Positions 8,067 through 15,926 of a stretch of DNA of 43,719 nt are shown piece by piece; the stretch's first letter is position 1, and every line of letters starts with the position of its first letter. A program made the position numbers and the translations under genes. Source of the DNA: Sphaerotilus sp. Its GTDB lineage: Bacteria; Pseudomonadota; Gammaproteobacteria; Burkholderiales; Burkholderiaceae_C. Location of the stretch: contig JAAFKB010000027.1 in assembly GCA_013299055.1 (NCBI GenBank), forward strand, positions 1 through 43,719, given 5' to 3'. The notes beneath the pieces were generated by a model, which was not told where the DNA came from, made no database searches, and worked only from the letters and a program-made list of their open reading frames with translations.

Positions 8067-9752
8067 TCACATGCCGGCGTAGTTGGGTCCGCCACCGCCT
8101 TCCGGTGTCACCCACACGATGTTCTGCGTCGGATCCTTGATGTCGCAGGTCTTGCAGTGGACGCAGTTCTGCGCGTTGATCTGCAGCCGGTCGCTGCCGT
8201 TCTCGTTCTTGACGAATTCGTAGACGCCGGCCGGGCAGTAACGTGACTCCGGCCCGGCGTACTTCGCCAGATTGATCTCCACCGGCACCCGCGCATCCTT
8301 GAGCGTCAGGTGGGCGGGCTGGTGTTCCTCGTGGTTGGTGTTGGAGATGAACACCGAACTCAGACGATCGAAGGTGATGACGCCGTCGGGCTTCGGGTAG
8401 TCGATCTTCGCGCACTCGCTGGCCGGACGCAGCCGGGCGTGGTCGGGCTGGTCGCGGTGGACGGTCCACGGCGGCGCAGCGAACCCGAGCTTGGGCAGCA
8501 GCCACTGCTCGATGCCGGTCATCAGCGAGCCGACGTAGACCCCCTTCTTGAACCACTGCTTGAAGTTGCGCGACTTGTCGAGTTCGGCGTGCAGCCAGCT
8601 CGACTCGAACGCGGTCGGGTAGGCGCTCAGCTCGTCTTGCTGGCGGCCGGCGGCCAGCGCCTCGAACGCAGCCTCGGCGGCGAGCATGCCGGTCTTGATC
8701 GCGGCGTGGCTGCCCTTGATGCGGGCGGCGTTCAGGTAACCGGCGTCACAGCCGATCAGTGCGCCGCCCGGGAACACTGTCTTCGGCAGGCTCAGCAGGC
8801 CACCCGCCGTGATCGCCCTGGCGCCGTAGCCCAGCCGCTTGCCGCCTTCGAGGTACTGGCGGATCGACGGGTGCGTCTTCCACCGCTGCATCTCCTCGAA
8901 CGGGCTCAGCCACGGGTTCTGGTAGTCCAGCCCGGTGACGAAGCCGAGCGTGACCTTGTTGTCTTCGAGGTGGTAGAGGAAGCCGCCGCCGTAGGTGTCC
9001 GCCGCCATCGGCCAGCCGGCGGTGTGGACGACGAGGCCCGGCTGGTGCCTGGCGGGGTCGATTTCCCAGAGTTCCTTGATGCCCAGCGCATAGCTTTGCG
9101 GATCCTTGCCTGCGTCGAGCTTGTACTGGGCGATGAGCTGCTTGCCGAGGTGGCCGCGGGCGCCTTCGGCGAAGAGGGTGTACTTGCCGTGCAGCTCCAT
9201 GCCGATCTGGAAGCTGTCGCTCGGCTCGCCGTCCTTGCCGACACCCTGGTTGCCGGTGGCGATGCCCTTGACGCGGCCGTTCTCGTCGTACAGCACCTCG
9301 GCGGCCGTGAAGCCAGGGAAGATCTCGACGCCGAGGCTTTCCGCCTGCTCGCCCAGCCAGCGCACGACGCTGCCCAGGCTGATGACGTAGTTGCCGTGGT
9401 TGTGGAAGCAGTCGGGGATGAGTGCCTGCGGGGTCTTGGTGGCGCCCGTCTCCGACAGGAACAGCACTTCGTCAGCGGTCACCGGCTGGGTCAACGGGGC
9501 GCCGCGTTCCTTCCAGTCCGGGAACAGCTCGTTCAGCGCGACCGGGTCCATCACGGCGCCCGAGAGGATGTGCGCGCCCGGCTCCGAGCCCTTCTCGATC
9601 ACCACGACCGACCGCTCCTGACCGGTCTCGGCCGCGCGCTGCTTGAGGCGGATGGCGGCGGCCAGTCCAGCGGGGCCGGCGCCGACGATGACGACGTCGT
9701 ACTCCATCGCGTCACGGGGGCCGAACTGGTCGAGGATCTCCTGGGGGGTCAT
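8067..9752 (-). CDS. Electron transfer flavoprotein-ubiquinone oxidoreductase
   Basis: This 561-residue inner-membrane-associated enzyme passes electrons from the electron transfer flavoprotein, reduced by acyl-CoA and other dehydrogenases, to ubiquinone. Residues 19-33 contain the FAD dinucleotide motif VVIVGAGPAGLAAA. The middle holds the ubiquinone/membrane region. The C-terminal [4Fe-4S] domain has the ligands in RYCPAGVYEF and QNCVHCKTCDIKDPTQNI. Length and motif order match mitochondrial and bacterial ETF-QO (about 550 residues). The ETF subunits themselves are not in the window. A TetR-type palindrome sits 72-93 bp upstream of the start codon, suggesting control by a fatty-acid or amino-acid catabolism repressor. 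Start MTPQEILDQFG fits the family. Confidence 0.96.
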   Translation of the reverse strand: MTPQEILDQFGPRDAMEYDVVIVGAGPAGLAAAIRLKQRAAETGQERSVVVIEKGSEPGAHILSGAVMDPVALNELFPDWKERGAPLTQPVTADEVLFLSETGATKTPQALIPDCFHNHGNYVISLGSVVRWLGEQAESLGVEIFPGFTAAEVLYDENGRVKGIATGNQGVGKDGEPSDSFQIGMELHGKYTLFAEGARGHLGKQLIAQYKLDAGKDPQSYALGIKELWEIDPARHQPGLVVHTAGWPMAADTYGGGFLYHLEDNKVTLGFVTGLDYQNPWLSPFEEMQRWKTHPSIRQYLEGGKRLGYGARAITAGGLLSLPKTVFPGGALIGCDAGYLNAARIKGSHAAIKTGMLAAEAAFEALAAGRQQDELSAYPTAFESSWLHAELDKSRNFKQWFKKGVYVGSLMTGIEQWLLPKLGFAAPPWTVHRDQPDHARLRPASECAKIDYPKPDGVITFDRLSSVFISNTNHEEHQPAHLTLKDARVPVEINLAKYAGPESRYCPAGVYEFVKNENGSDRLQINAQNCVHCKTCDIKDPTQNIVWVTPEGGGGPNYAGM

Positions 9753-10050
9753 GGGCGTCCTTGTGTGGGATGTCGGGAACGGGTGCAGGCAGGGCGGACG
9801 ACATTCTAACGGCCTGCGGAAGAAAATAGCACGATCGTTCGATTTCTGGGCCAGGCCCGCGTGACCAGGGCCGGAGGTGCTGCGTGTGACGCACTGCCGT
9901 GAGACTGTGCGCGCTGGCGCCGTGCTGGTGCAGACAGGCTGGGGAAATCCAGCTTTTCTCCGTTTTGTTCACTTCTGGCTCGCCTATGCTGGTTCTACCG
10001 GACAGGAGACGGGGTTTACCCGCAAGTCCGGGGCCACTGCGGGGTGTGTG
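9753..10050. other. Intergenic divergent region, ETF-QO / H-NOX-like gene
   Basis: Nearly 300 bp separate the two divergent genes. Next to the ETF-QO gene lies the palindromic operator listed separately. The half nearer the H-NOX-like gene is less GC-biased (runs such as CTTTTCTCCGTTTTGTTC at 9952-9970). It holds a TATGCT that could serve as a -10 hexamer, and a small hairpin CGGG-GTTTA-CCCG at 10010-10022, 29 nt before the downstream start. An open reading frame runs through from 9877 in frame with the H-NOX-like gene, but it looks like non-coding extension. I see no known riboswitch consensus. Confidence 0.5.
9824..9845. promoter_or_regulatory. TetR-type palindromic operator upstream of ETF-QO
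   Basis: A 22-bp imperfect palindrome with left half AAATAGCACGA and right half TCGTTCGATTT. The halves match as inverted repeats at 9 of 11 positions around a central CGA-TCG. Size and symmetry are those of TetR-family operators, and TetR-type repressors of fatty-acid oxidation genes are common in betaproteobacteria. It sits 72-93 bp before the ETF-QO start on that gene's upstream side. The identity of the repressor is an inference; no TetR gene is in the window. Confidence 0.5.
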
Positions 10051-10566
10051 ATGCTGGGTCTGCTGATTTCGGAATTCGTGAACATGGTGGAAACGCGCCA
10101 TGGTGTGCCGGTGGCCGATGCCATCCTTTTCGGCACTGACGTGCCCGTGAGCCACGATGCCGACTTGCTCGACCACTACCCTTGCGCGCCGTTGCAGGTG
10201 CTGGTCGAGGCGCTGGCGCGGCGGGTGGGCGAGTCGCCTCATGCCGTGCTGCATGCTCTGGCTGGGCGGGTGGTCAGCCGCATCCGCCTCGCCAATCCGG
10301 AGGTCTTCGCCCGCCACGCCGACCTGTTCGGCCAGATCACGGCCAGCGGCGAGGACGTGGTGCTCCGCGCCTACGAGGTCGAGGAGTCCGATGCCGAAGA
10401 AATCGAGTTGCTGCTGGGCGAGCGCACAGCGGCCGAGCGGCTGGTGCGTGGCCTGCAGGGGGATCTCGCCCGCTATCTCCACGGACCGTTCACGCAGCGC
10501 GCCCAGCGCCGCCAGGCGACCCCGGGGCGACACAATGCCAGCAGGGCGCGTGCTATCTTCAGGTGA
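10051..10566 (+). CDS. H-NOX-like (heme NO-binding fold) protein lacking the proximal histidine
   Basis: This 171-residue protein begins MLGLLISEFVNMVETRHG, as H-NOX domains do. It then follows the family through DHYPCAPLQVLVEALARRVGES, the LHALAGRVV helix and the HADLFGQI segment. In heme-binding members the next helix carries the proximal His (IHxxIHxEVxKLY-like). Here that helix reads ASGEDVVLRAYE with no His. The YxSxR heme-propionate motif also appears as LLGER, keeping only the Arg. The protein is also about 10-20 residues shorter than usual. I read this as an H-NOX-derived protein that has lost heme binding, or a divergent branch that binds something else. It lies 59 bp before the SDR gene. 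The Shine-Dalgarno is poor; the start is set by the domain. Confidence 0.65.
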   Translation: MLGLLISEFVNMVETRHGVPVADAILFGTDVPVSHDADLLDHYPCAPLQVLVEALARRVGESPHAVLHALAGRVVSRIRLANPEVFARHADLFGQITASGEDVVLRAYEVEESDAEEIELLLGERTAAERLVRGLQGDLARYLHGPFTQRAQRRQATPGRHNASRARAIFR

Positions 10567-10625
10567 AGAAAACGGTGCATGGCGCACCGCCGACTTGTCA
10601 AGACCACCCGAAGAGGAACCCGTCC

Positions 10626-11408
10626 ATGAGCTATCCCATCGATCTGTCCGGCCGCGTGGCACTCGTCACCGGCGCCTCCAGCGGCCTGGGCGCACAGTTC
10701 GCCCGGGTGCTTGCACGTGCTGGGGCGGCGGTGGTGCTGGCGGGTCGACGCACCGACCGGCTCAAGGCGCTGCGGGCTGAAATCGAAGCCTCCGATGGCG
10801 ACGCCCACGTCGTCGAACTCGACGTGACCGACATCGACAGCATCAAGTCCGCGGTCGCCCACGCCGAGACCGAGGTCGGCGTGCTCGACATCCTCATCAA
10901 CAACTCCGGCGTCAGCACCACGCAGAAGCTGGTCGAGGTCACCCCCGAGGACTTCGACTTCGTGTTCGACACCAACGTGCGCGGCGCCTTCTTCGTCGCG
11001 CAGGAAGTCGGCAAGCGCATGGTGGCGCGGGCCCGTGGCGCGGCACCCGGCACCTACACCGGCGGCCGCATCGTCAACATCGCCTCGATGGCCGGTCTGC
11101 GCGTGCTGAGCCAGATCGGGCCGTATGCGATGAGCAAGGCGGCGGTCATCCACATGACGCGGGCGATGGCACTGGAGTGGGGCAAGTTCGACATCAACGT
11201 CAACGCCATCTGCCCCGGCTACATCGACACCGAGATCAACCACCACCACTGGGAAACCGACGCTGGCCAGAAGCTGATCAACATGCTGCCCCGCAAGCGC
11301 CTGGGCACGCCGCAGGATCTGGACGCGGTGCTGCTGATGCTGTGCGCCAACGAGAGCCGCTTCATCAATGGCGCGGTCATCCAGGCTGATGACGGCTTTG
11401 GACTCTGA
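10626..11408 (+). CDS. SDR-family NAD(P)-dependent oxidoreductase
   Basis: This 260-residue classical short-chain dehydrogenase has the cofactor motif TGASSGLG near the N-terminus, the NNSG structural motif (a variant of NNAG), and a catalytic Ser in NIASMAG followed by Tyr-x3-Lys in PYAMSKAA. It ends with the typical PGYIDTEI region and GAVIQADDG. Arg at the end of strand 2 (AGRRTDRL) suggests NADP(H). The substrate is unknown; a 3-hydroxyacyl or alcohol substrate would suit the neighbouring thioesterase and lipid genes but is a guess. A GAGGA Shine-Dalgarno lies upstream of the ATG. It is first of a tight run, SDR-yceH-thioesterase-rmuC, with spacings of 16 nt, 2 nt and an 8-nt overlap. Confidence 0.93.
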   Translation: MSYPIDLSGRVALVTGASSGLGAQFARVLARAGAAVVLAGRRTDRLKALRAEIEASDGDAHVVELDVTDIDSIKSAVAHAETEVGVLDILINNSGVSTTQKLVEVTPEDFDFVFDTNVRGAFFVAQEVGKRMVARARGAAPGTYTGGRIVNIASMAGLRVLSQIGPYAMSKAAVIHMTRAMALEWGKFDINVNAICPGYIDTEINHHHWETDAGQKLINMLPRKRLGTPQDLDAVLLMLCANESRFINGAVIQADDGFGL

Positions 11409-11424
11409 GCGGGGGGATTCGCCG

Positions 11425-12063
11425 ATGAGACGCAACCTGACACCGCTGGAGGCGCGCATTGTCGCGGTACTGGTGGAAAAGGAAGCCACGGTGCGGGACT
11501 CCTACCCGCTGTCGCTGAACGCGCTGTGCGCCGGCTGCAACCAGAAGACGGCCCGCGAGCCGGTGATGTCCCTGAGCGACGCCGAGGTGCTGGCTGCCAT
11601 CGAGGAGCTGAAGGCGCTGAGTCTGGTCAACGAGGTCAGCGGCACGCGCGTGGTGCGCTACGAGCACAACCTGGCGCGGGTGCTGGGCGTGCCGGGCGCG
11701 GCGTCGGCGCTGCTGACACTGTTGGTGCTGCGCGGCCCGCAGACGGCTGCCGAGCTGCGGCTGCACTGCGAGCGGCTGCACCGGTTCGCCGATGTGTCGT
11801 CGGTCGAAGGCTTCCTCGACGAGCTGGCCACCAAGGAGCCGCCCCGCGTGCGCAAGCTGCCGCGGGCACCAGGGGCACGCGAGTCGCGCTGGGTGCATCT
11901 GCTCTGCGGTGACGCGGGGCTGGAGGCGCTGTCCAGCGAGGTGGCTGCGGCTGGAGCGGTCGATGCCGGGCTGGCCGAGGAGGTCGCCGTGCTGCGCGCC
12001 GAGGTGCAGGAGCTGCGCGGGCAGCTGGGCCGGCTGGCGGCGGCGCTGGGCGTGGAGCTGTGA
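11425..12063 (+). CDS. YceH/DUF480 family protein
   Basis: This 212-residue protein of the UPF0502 (YceH, DUF480) family has two winged-helix-like repeats and a C-terminal coiled coil. Family text is clear: LTPLEARIVAVLVEKEATVRDSYPLSLNALCAGCNQKTAREPVM at the N-terminus (residues 4-47), then LxxRGPQTAAELRLHCERLHRF (about 105-126). The last 35 residues form a heptad-like helix (EEVAVLRAEVQELRGQLGRL). Function is not established; the fold suggests DNA binding or protein-protein contact. It starts 16 nt after the SDR gene, and its TGA overlaps a possible GTG for the thioesterase, so the block is probably one operon. Confidence 0.93.
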   Translation: MRRNLTPLEARIVAVLVEKEATVRDSYPLSLNALCAGCNQKTAREPVMSLSDAEVLAAIEELKALSLVNEVSGTRVVRYEHNLARVLGVPGAASALLTLLVLRGPQTAAELRLHCERLHRFADVSSVEGFLDELATKEPPRVRKLPRAPGARESRWVHLLCGDAGLEALSSEVAAAGAVDAGLAEEVAVLRAEVQELRGQLGRLAAALGVEL

Positions 12064-12065
12064 CC

Positions 12066-12491
12066 ATGCGCTTCGAGATTCCCGACGACAAGCTGTTCAC
12101 CCACGAGCTGGTGCTGCCCATCCGCTGGGGCGACATGGACGCGATGGGCCATGTCAACAACACGGTCTACTTCCGCTACCTGGAGATCGTGCGCATCGAC
12201 TGGTTCGAGCGCCTGGGCTGCGCACCCGATCCGCGTGGCACCGGGCCGGTGATCGTCAACGCCTTCTGCAATTTCTACCGGCAGCTGGAATTTCCGGGGG
12301 ATGTCGTGGCACGCCACTATGTCTGCAATCCGGGGCGCAGCAGCTTCGACACCTACATCACCCTGGGCCGCACGGACGACGCCGGTGTGGTCTACGCGGC
12401 GGGTGGGGCCAAGACGGTGTGGGTCGATTTCCCGGCGCAGAAGTCGGTGCCGCTGCCCGAGGCGATCCGGGCGCTGGTGGCCGGTGACTGA
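12066..12491 (+). CDS. Acyl-CoA thioesterase, hotdog fold (YbgC/4HBT type)
   Basis: This 141-residue single hotdog domain carries the motif WGDMDAMGHVNNTVYFRYLE (residues 22-41), with the catalytic Asp expected in this family, as in 4-hydroxybenzoyl-CoA thioesterase and YbgC. It should hydrolyse acyl-CoA thioesters in the cytoplasm; chain length cannot be predicted. The ATG at 12066 is used. A GTG at 12060 that overlaps the YceH stop as GTGA is an equally possible start and would add two residues. Its stop overlaps the start of rmuC by 8 nt, so the two are translationally coupled. Confidence 0.9.
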   Translation: MRFEIPDDKLFTHELVLPIRWGDMDAMGHVNNTVYFRYLEIVRIDWFERLGCAPDPRGTGPVIVNAFCNFYRQLEFPGDVVARHYVCNPGRSSFDTYITLGRTDDAGVVYAAGGAKTVWVDFPAQKSVPLPEAIRALVAGD

Positions 12492-13791
12492 GCGCAGCCT
12501 GCTGATCGTCCTGCTGGCGCTGGTGGTGCTGCAGGCGATCGGATGGCTGTGGCTGGTGTGGCGGCGCCTGACCGACGCTGCACCGCTGGTGGACGATCCG
12601 GAGCGCCTGCAGGCCACCGCCGATGCCATCATCGACGCAGGCCACGCCCACAGCGAGCGCATCGAGCGCGAGCTGCGCAGCGAAGTGCAGGGCAGCGCCC
12701 GTGGCACCCGCCAGGAGCTGAACGCCGCACTGGCCCAGTTCCAGCGCCTGCTGCTGACCCAGACCAGCGAGGCCAGCCGCACCCAGTTCGAGGCCAGCGA
12801 GCGCCGCCTGGCGGGACTGCAGCAGGCGATGGAGCAGCGGCTGGACGCCGTGCAGGCCAGCGTCGAGCAGCGCCTGGCCAGCCTGCAGGCCGACAACGAG
12901 CGCAAGCTGGAGCAGATGCGCGCCACGGTGGACGAGAAGCTCCAGGCCACGCTGGAGGCCCGCCTCGGCGAGAGCTTCAAGCAAGTCGCCGAGCGGCTGG
13001 AGCAGGTCCACCGCGGCCTGGGCGAGATGCAGACGCTGGCGCAGGGGGTGGGCGACCTCAAGCGCGTGCTGGGCAATGTCAAGACCCGCGGGCTGCTGGG
13101 CGAGGTGCAGCTCGGCGCCCTGCTGGAGCAGGTGTTCACGGTCGAGCAGTACGCCACCAACGTGGTCACGGTACCGGGCAGTCGCGACCGGGTGGAATTT
13201 GCCATCCGACTGCCGGGGCGGGGCGCTGCGGGGCACGACGCACCGGTCTGGCTGCCCATCGACGCGAAGTTTCCCCGCGAGGACTACGAGCGGCTGCTGG
13301 ACGCGCAGGACCGTGCCGACAAGCCCGCGGCCGAGCAGGCGGCCCGCGCACTGGAGCTGCGCGTGCGCGACGAGGCCCGCACCATCGCCAGCAAATACCT
13401 CGCTCCGCCGCACACGACCGACTTCGCCGTGCTCTTCCTGCCGACCGAGGGCCTCTACGCCGAGCTGCTGCGCCGGCCCGGCCTGAACGAGCGGCTGCAG
13501 CGCGAGCACCGGGTCACCCTGGCCGGCCCGACCACGTTGCTGGCCATGCTCAACAGCCTGCAGATGGGCTTCCGCACGTTGGCGCTGGAGCAGCGCAGCG
13601 CGGAAGTGTGGCAGATCCTGGGCGCCGTGAAGAGCGAATTCGCCCGGTTCGGCGACGCGCTGGAGAAGACCCGGCGCAAGCTGCACGAGGCCAGCCAGAG
13701 CATCGAGTCCGCCGAGGTCCGCACGCGGGCGATGGCACGGCAGCTGCGGGACGTGGAACTGCCGGATATTGCGTCTTCGGCGCCCCCTTGA
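12484..13791 (+). CDS. rmuC: DNA recombination protein RmuC
   Basis: This 435-residue protein has the RmuC layout: an N-terminal membrane helix (LLIVLLALVVLQAIGWLWLVW), a long coiled coil (residues 45-190, rich in Gln/Glu/Arg/Leu), then the conserved RmuC (DUF195) nuclease-like domain. That domain has LGNVKTRGLLGEVQLGALLEQV, WLPIDAKFPREDYERL and FLPTEGLYAELLRR. RmuC limits inversions at short repeats. The start is a GTG at 12484, 8 nt inside the thioesterase gene; there is no ATG at a suitable position and the membrane helix follows at once. A strong rho-independent terminator lies about 120 bp after its stop. In between, 13783-13826 holds two short GC-rich inverted repeats with no T-tract. 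Confidence 0.93.
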   Translation: MTERSLLIVLLALVVLQAIGWLWLVWRRLTDAAPLVDDPERLQATADAIIDAGHAHSERIERELRSEVQGSARGTRQELNAALAQFQRLLLTQTSEASRTQFEASERRLAGLQQAMEQRLDAVQASVEQRLASLQADNERKLEQMRATVDEKLQATLEARLGESFKQVAERLEQVHRGLGEMQTLAQGVGDLKRVLGNVKTRGLLGEVQLGALLEQVFTVEQYATNVVTVPGSRDRVEFAIRLPGRGAAGHDAPVWLPIDAKFPREDYERLLDAQDRADKPAAEQAARALELRVRDEARTIASKYLAPPHTTDFAVLFLPTEGLYAELLRRPGLNERLQREHRVTLAGPTTLLAMLNSLQMGFRTLALEQRSAEVWQILGAVKSEFARFGDALEKTRRKLHEASQSIESAEVRTRAMARQLRDVELPDIASSAPP

Positions 13792-13872
13792 GTGGAGGGG
13801 GTGCCCCGTGTTCGCGGGGGTGTCCCACTGCTCGCCTTGTCAACGAAATGCTTAACCTGCCAAGCCCCTTTT

Positions 13873-15597
13873 TCACGGAGGAGCTGTTGGTCCTGAAGGT
13901 TCCTTCGCTTGACAAGGCGGCTCTGCGGAGCCGCCTTTTTTTTCGCGTGCGGGGTCCAGCGCGTCGCGCAGGGCGGTGTCCACCGGAAACGGCGTGCCCG
14001 TCACCCACGCCGCCAGCACCTGCGCCCCCAGCGCCGCACTGGTGATGCCGCGCGCGCCCAGACCCGTGAACAGGTAGAGCCCGTCGACGGCGCTGTGCCA
14101 GCGGGGCTGGTGCTGCAGGCCATCTTGCCGGCCGGTGCCTGGCGTCGGCGGGCGGCGCAGATCCGGCGGCGGGCCGATGCACGGCAGCCGATCCGCCGTG
14201 GTGGCCCGCCAGCCGACCCGCCCCCCGACGATGCCCGTGGCCGCCGCTTCTGCCGATGCGCACAGCCCCAGCCTTGTGGCCCTGACCAGGTTGTGCCGGT
14301 GGTCGGTCTGGCGCACGCTGGGGTCCGGATCGGTGTGCTGCGTGGTGGCGCCAGTGAAGACCCGTCCGTCCGGCAGCGTCAGCCCATAGCCTTGACCCGA
14401 CAAGGCTCGCCGCGGTGGCCGCAGTCCCGGTGTGTCGGCCGCCAGCAGCGTGGTCTGGCCGCGCACGGCTTGCATCGCCACCGTCGCAGCGCCCTGCGGC
14501 AGCAGCCGATCGACCGCGAGCGCCGTCGCGAGCACCACCACCGGTGCCTGCGCCAGCACCTGTCCGTCGGCATCCAGTGCCTGCCAGCCATGGCCCTCGG
14601 CGGCCTGATGCAGCCTGGCCACGGCGGTGTTCCCCTGAAAGCGCGCCAGTCCAGCCGCCACCGCCTGCGCCAGCAGCCAGCGCGACCAGTCACCCGGCGA
14701 CATCCAGCCCGCCTGCCCATACCACCAGCCACCCGACGCGAGCACCAGCCCGGTGTCCGCCTGCGCCTGCGCGCGTTCGACCCAGCGCACATAGTCCGCC
14801 GGCAGCCCGACCTGGGCACACTGGCCCACCGCCTGGGCCGTGTCCAGCCGGTGCTCCAGCCGCAGGAATCCGCCCAGATCACCCGCCACCGCTCCGGACG
14901 CGATCGCCGGGCCTGCCAGCCGTGCCGTGCAGCGGGCGGCGGCGCGGAACCAGCGGGCGTGCAGGCTGTCCGGCGCGTTGAAGGTGCCGTGCATCAGGCC
15001 GGCGGGGTTACCGGAGGTTTCCTGCGCGGGGGCGGCCTGCCGATCGAGCACCGTGGCGTGCCAGCCCTGTCGTGCCAGGGCCCAGGCCGCCGCGCATCCA
15101 GCCAGCCCGGCGCCGATGACCAGCGCCGTGCGCGGCCCTTGGTGGGGCGGGCGGAACGCGGCGGGGCGGGGCGGGAGGTAGCGCAGCGGGAAATGCGCAT
15201 GGTCGGCGGGATGCGGGCGGGCGGACCACAGCGTCGCGCCCGGCGCGGCCACCCGGTGCAGCCGGCGCACCAGCCCACCCGGCACCGCCGGCGAGTCGCC
15301 CAGCCAGAACACGTCGACCTGCGCCTGCAGCCCGCGCAGGGCGATGCCGGGGTCGTCCGCCAGCCGGATCCACTGCACGCGCCCGTCCGCGTGGTCGGTG
15401 CTGTCGGGGCCATCCGTGGCCAGCACGACCAGCCGCTCGCAGCGCAGGGCATCGGCATGCCACGCCGCCTGCAGCGCCTCGAACCGCCGCACGGCCCCCG
15501 GCCCGAGGTCCAGCACCACCAGCCGCTCGCAGCCCTGCCAGCGCGTCGGCAGGCCGCTGGCGGCGAGGAAATCGGGGGTGGGGTCGGTGGTCGGCAT
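13873..15597 (-). CDS. MnmC-like FAD-dependent tRNA-modification oxidoreductase with degenerate methyltransferase half
   Basis: This 574-residue protein resembles bifunctional MnmC, which finishes the 5-methylaminomethyl-2-thiouridine wobble base of tRNA. The C-terminal part is a good DAAO-type FAD domain: LVIGAGLAGCAAAWALARQGW (from about residue 165), ETSGNPAGLMHG, and the closing GLYLFTGLGARGITSAALGAQVLA. The N-terminal part should be a SAM methyltransferase of about 240 residues with a Gly-rich loop (ETGFGxGLNF-like). Here it is only about 155 residues and reads LDLGPGAVRRFEALQAAW, with no SAM-binding loop. So probably only the oxidase step remains. The last 25 residues are read through the rmuC terminator and look like non-functional tail. 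An AAGGA Shine-Dalgarno supports the start at 15597. Length is below the usual 620-670. Confidence 0.75.
   Translation of the reverse strand: MPTTDPTPDFLAASGLPTRWQGCERLVVLDLGPGAVRRFEALQAAWHADALRCERLVVLATDGPDSTDHADGRVQWIRLADDPGIALRGLQAQVDVFWLGDSPAVPGGLVRRLHRVAAPGATLWSARPHPADHAHFPLRYLPPRPAAFRPPHQGPRTALVIGAGLAGCAAAWALARQGWHATVLDRQAAPAQETSGNPAGLMHGTFNAPDSLHARWFRAAARCTARLAGPAIASGAVAGDLGGFLRLEHRLDTAQAVGQCAQVGLPADYVRWVERAQAQADTGLVLASGGWWYGQAGWMSPGDWSRWLLAQAVAAGLARFQGNTAVARLHQAAEGHGWQALDADGQVLAQAPVVVLATALAVDRLLPQGAATVAMQAVRGQTTLLAADTPGLRPPRRALSGQGYGLTLPDGRVFTGATTQHTDPDPSVRQTDHRHNLVRATRLGLCASAEAAATGIVGGRVGWRATTADRLPCIGPPPDLRRPPTPGTGRQDGLQHQPRWHSAVDGLYLFTGLGARGITSAALGAQVLAAWVTGTPFPVDTALRDALDPAREKKGGSAEPPCQAKEPSGPTAPP
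13914..13943 (+). terminator. Rho-independent terminator after rmuC
   Basis: Perfect 8-bp stem GGCGGCTC / GAGCCGCC with a TGCG tetraloop, extended by an AA/TT pair, followed by eight T. The T-tract is on the plus strand, so it serves the SDR-yceH-thioesterase-rmuC transcript. It lies inside the 3' end of the opposing MnmC-like reading frame. Confidence 0.9.
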
Positions 15598-15741
15598 GCG
15601 TGGTGTCCTTGTCAGGGCCGGGCTGGTGGAGTGTGGCTGGTGCTGCAGTCGCCGCGCCTCGTCTGCCTTCTTGCGGACGCCGGAAAGCGTCGTGTCCGGG
15701 TGGGTCTCCTTCACGAACCCTTTCGCACGACGCTGGACAAC

Positions 15742-15778
15742 AAAAAAGCCCTGGAGCGTTGATTCTCAAGGGCTTTTT
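15742..15778 (-). terminator. Bidirectional rho-independent terminator behind tRNA-Ala
   Basis: Stem AAAAGCCCT / AGGGCTTTT with a 16-nt loop and A/T tracts on both sides, so it can end transcripts from either direction. On the minus strand it follows the tRNA-Ala gene by about 40 nt and separates it from the MnmC-like gene. There is no gene on the plus strand for it to serve. Confidence 0.8.
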
Positions 15779-15819
15779 CTGGTTTGTCGGACCTTGGCGG
15801 ACCGTCTGGATCGTTGTGA

Positions 15820-15895
<76 letters not shown>

Positions 15896-15910
15896 GACAC
15901 AACGGCCGCC

Positions 15911-15919
15911 ACTATAACA
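15911..15919 (-). promoter_or_regulatory. Extended -10 promoter of tRNA-Ala
   Basis: The minus strand reads TGT-TATAGT, an extended -10 (TGn plus a 5/6 match to TATAAT) ending 15 nt before the first base of the tRNA. No good -35 hexamer is seen at 16-18 bp, which extended -10 promoters can lack. Confidence 0.45.
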
Positions 15920-15926
15920 TGCCCAG

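Noticed and set aside
8310..9809. Long plus-strand open frame opposite ETF-QO
   Set aside because: Mirror frame of a well-identified gene; composition-driven and without recognisable motifs.
9877..10050. N-terminal extension of the H-NOX-like protein
   Set aside because: Frame is open but the translated segment has no similarity and H-NOX domains begin at the Met encoded at 10051.
10001..10050. Possible cyclic-di-GMP riboswitch before the H-NOX-like gene
   Set aside because: Some GGGG/CCCG hairpins are present but the conserved GEMM sequence elements and tetraloop receptor are not.
15598..15714. Longer N-terminus for the MnmC-like protein from a GTG at 15714
   Set aside because: Extension lacks family similarity, and a good AAGGA ribosome site precedes the ATG at 15597.
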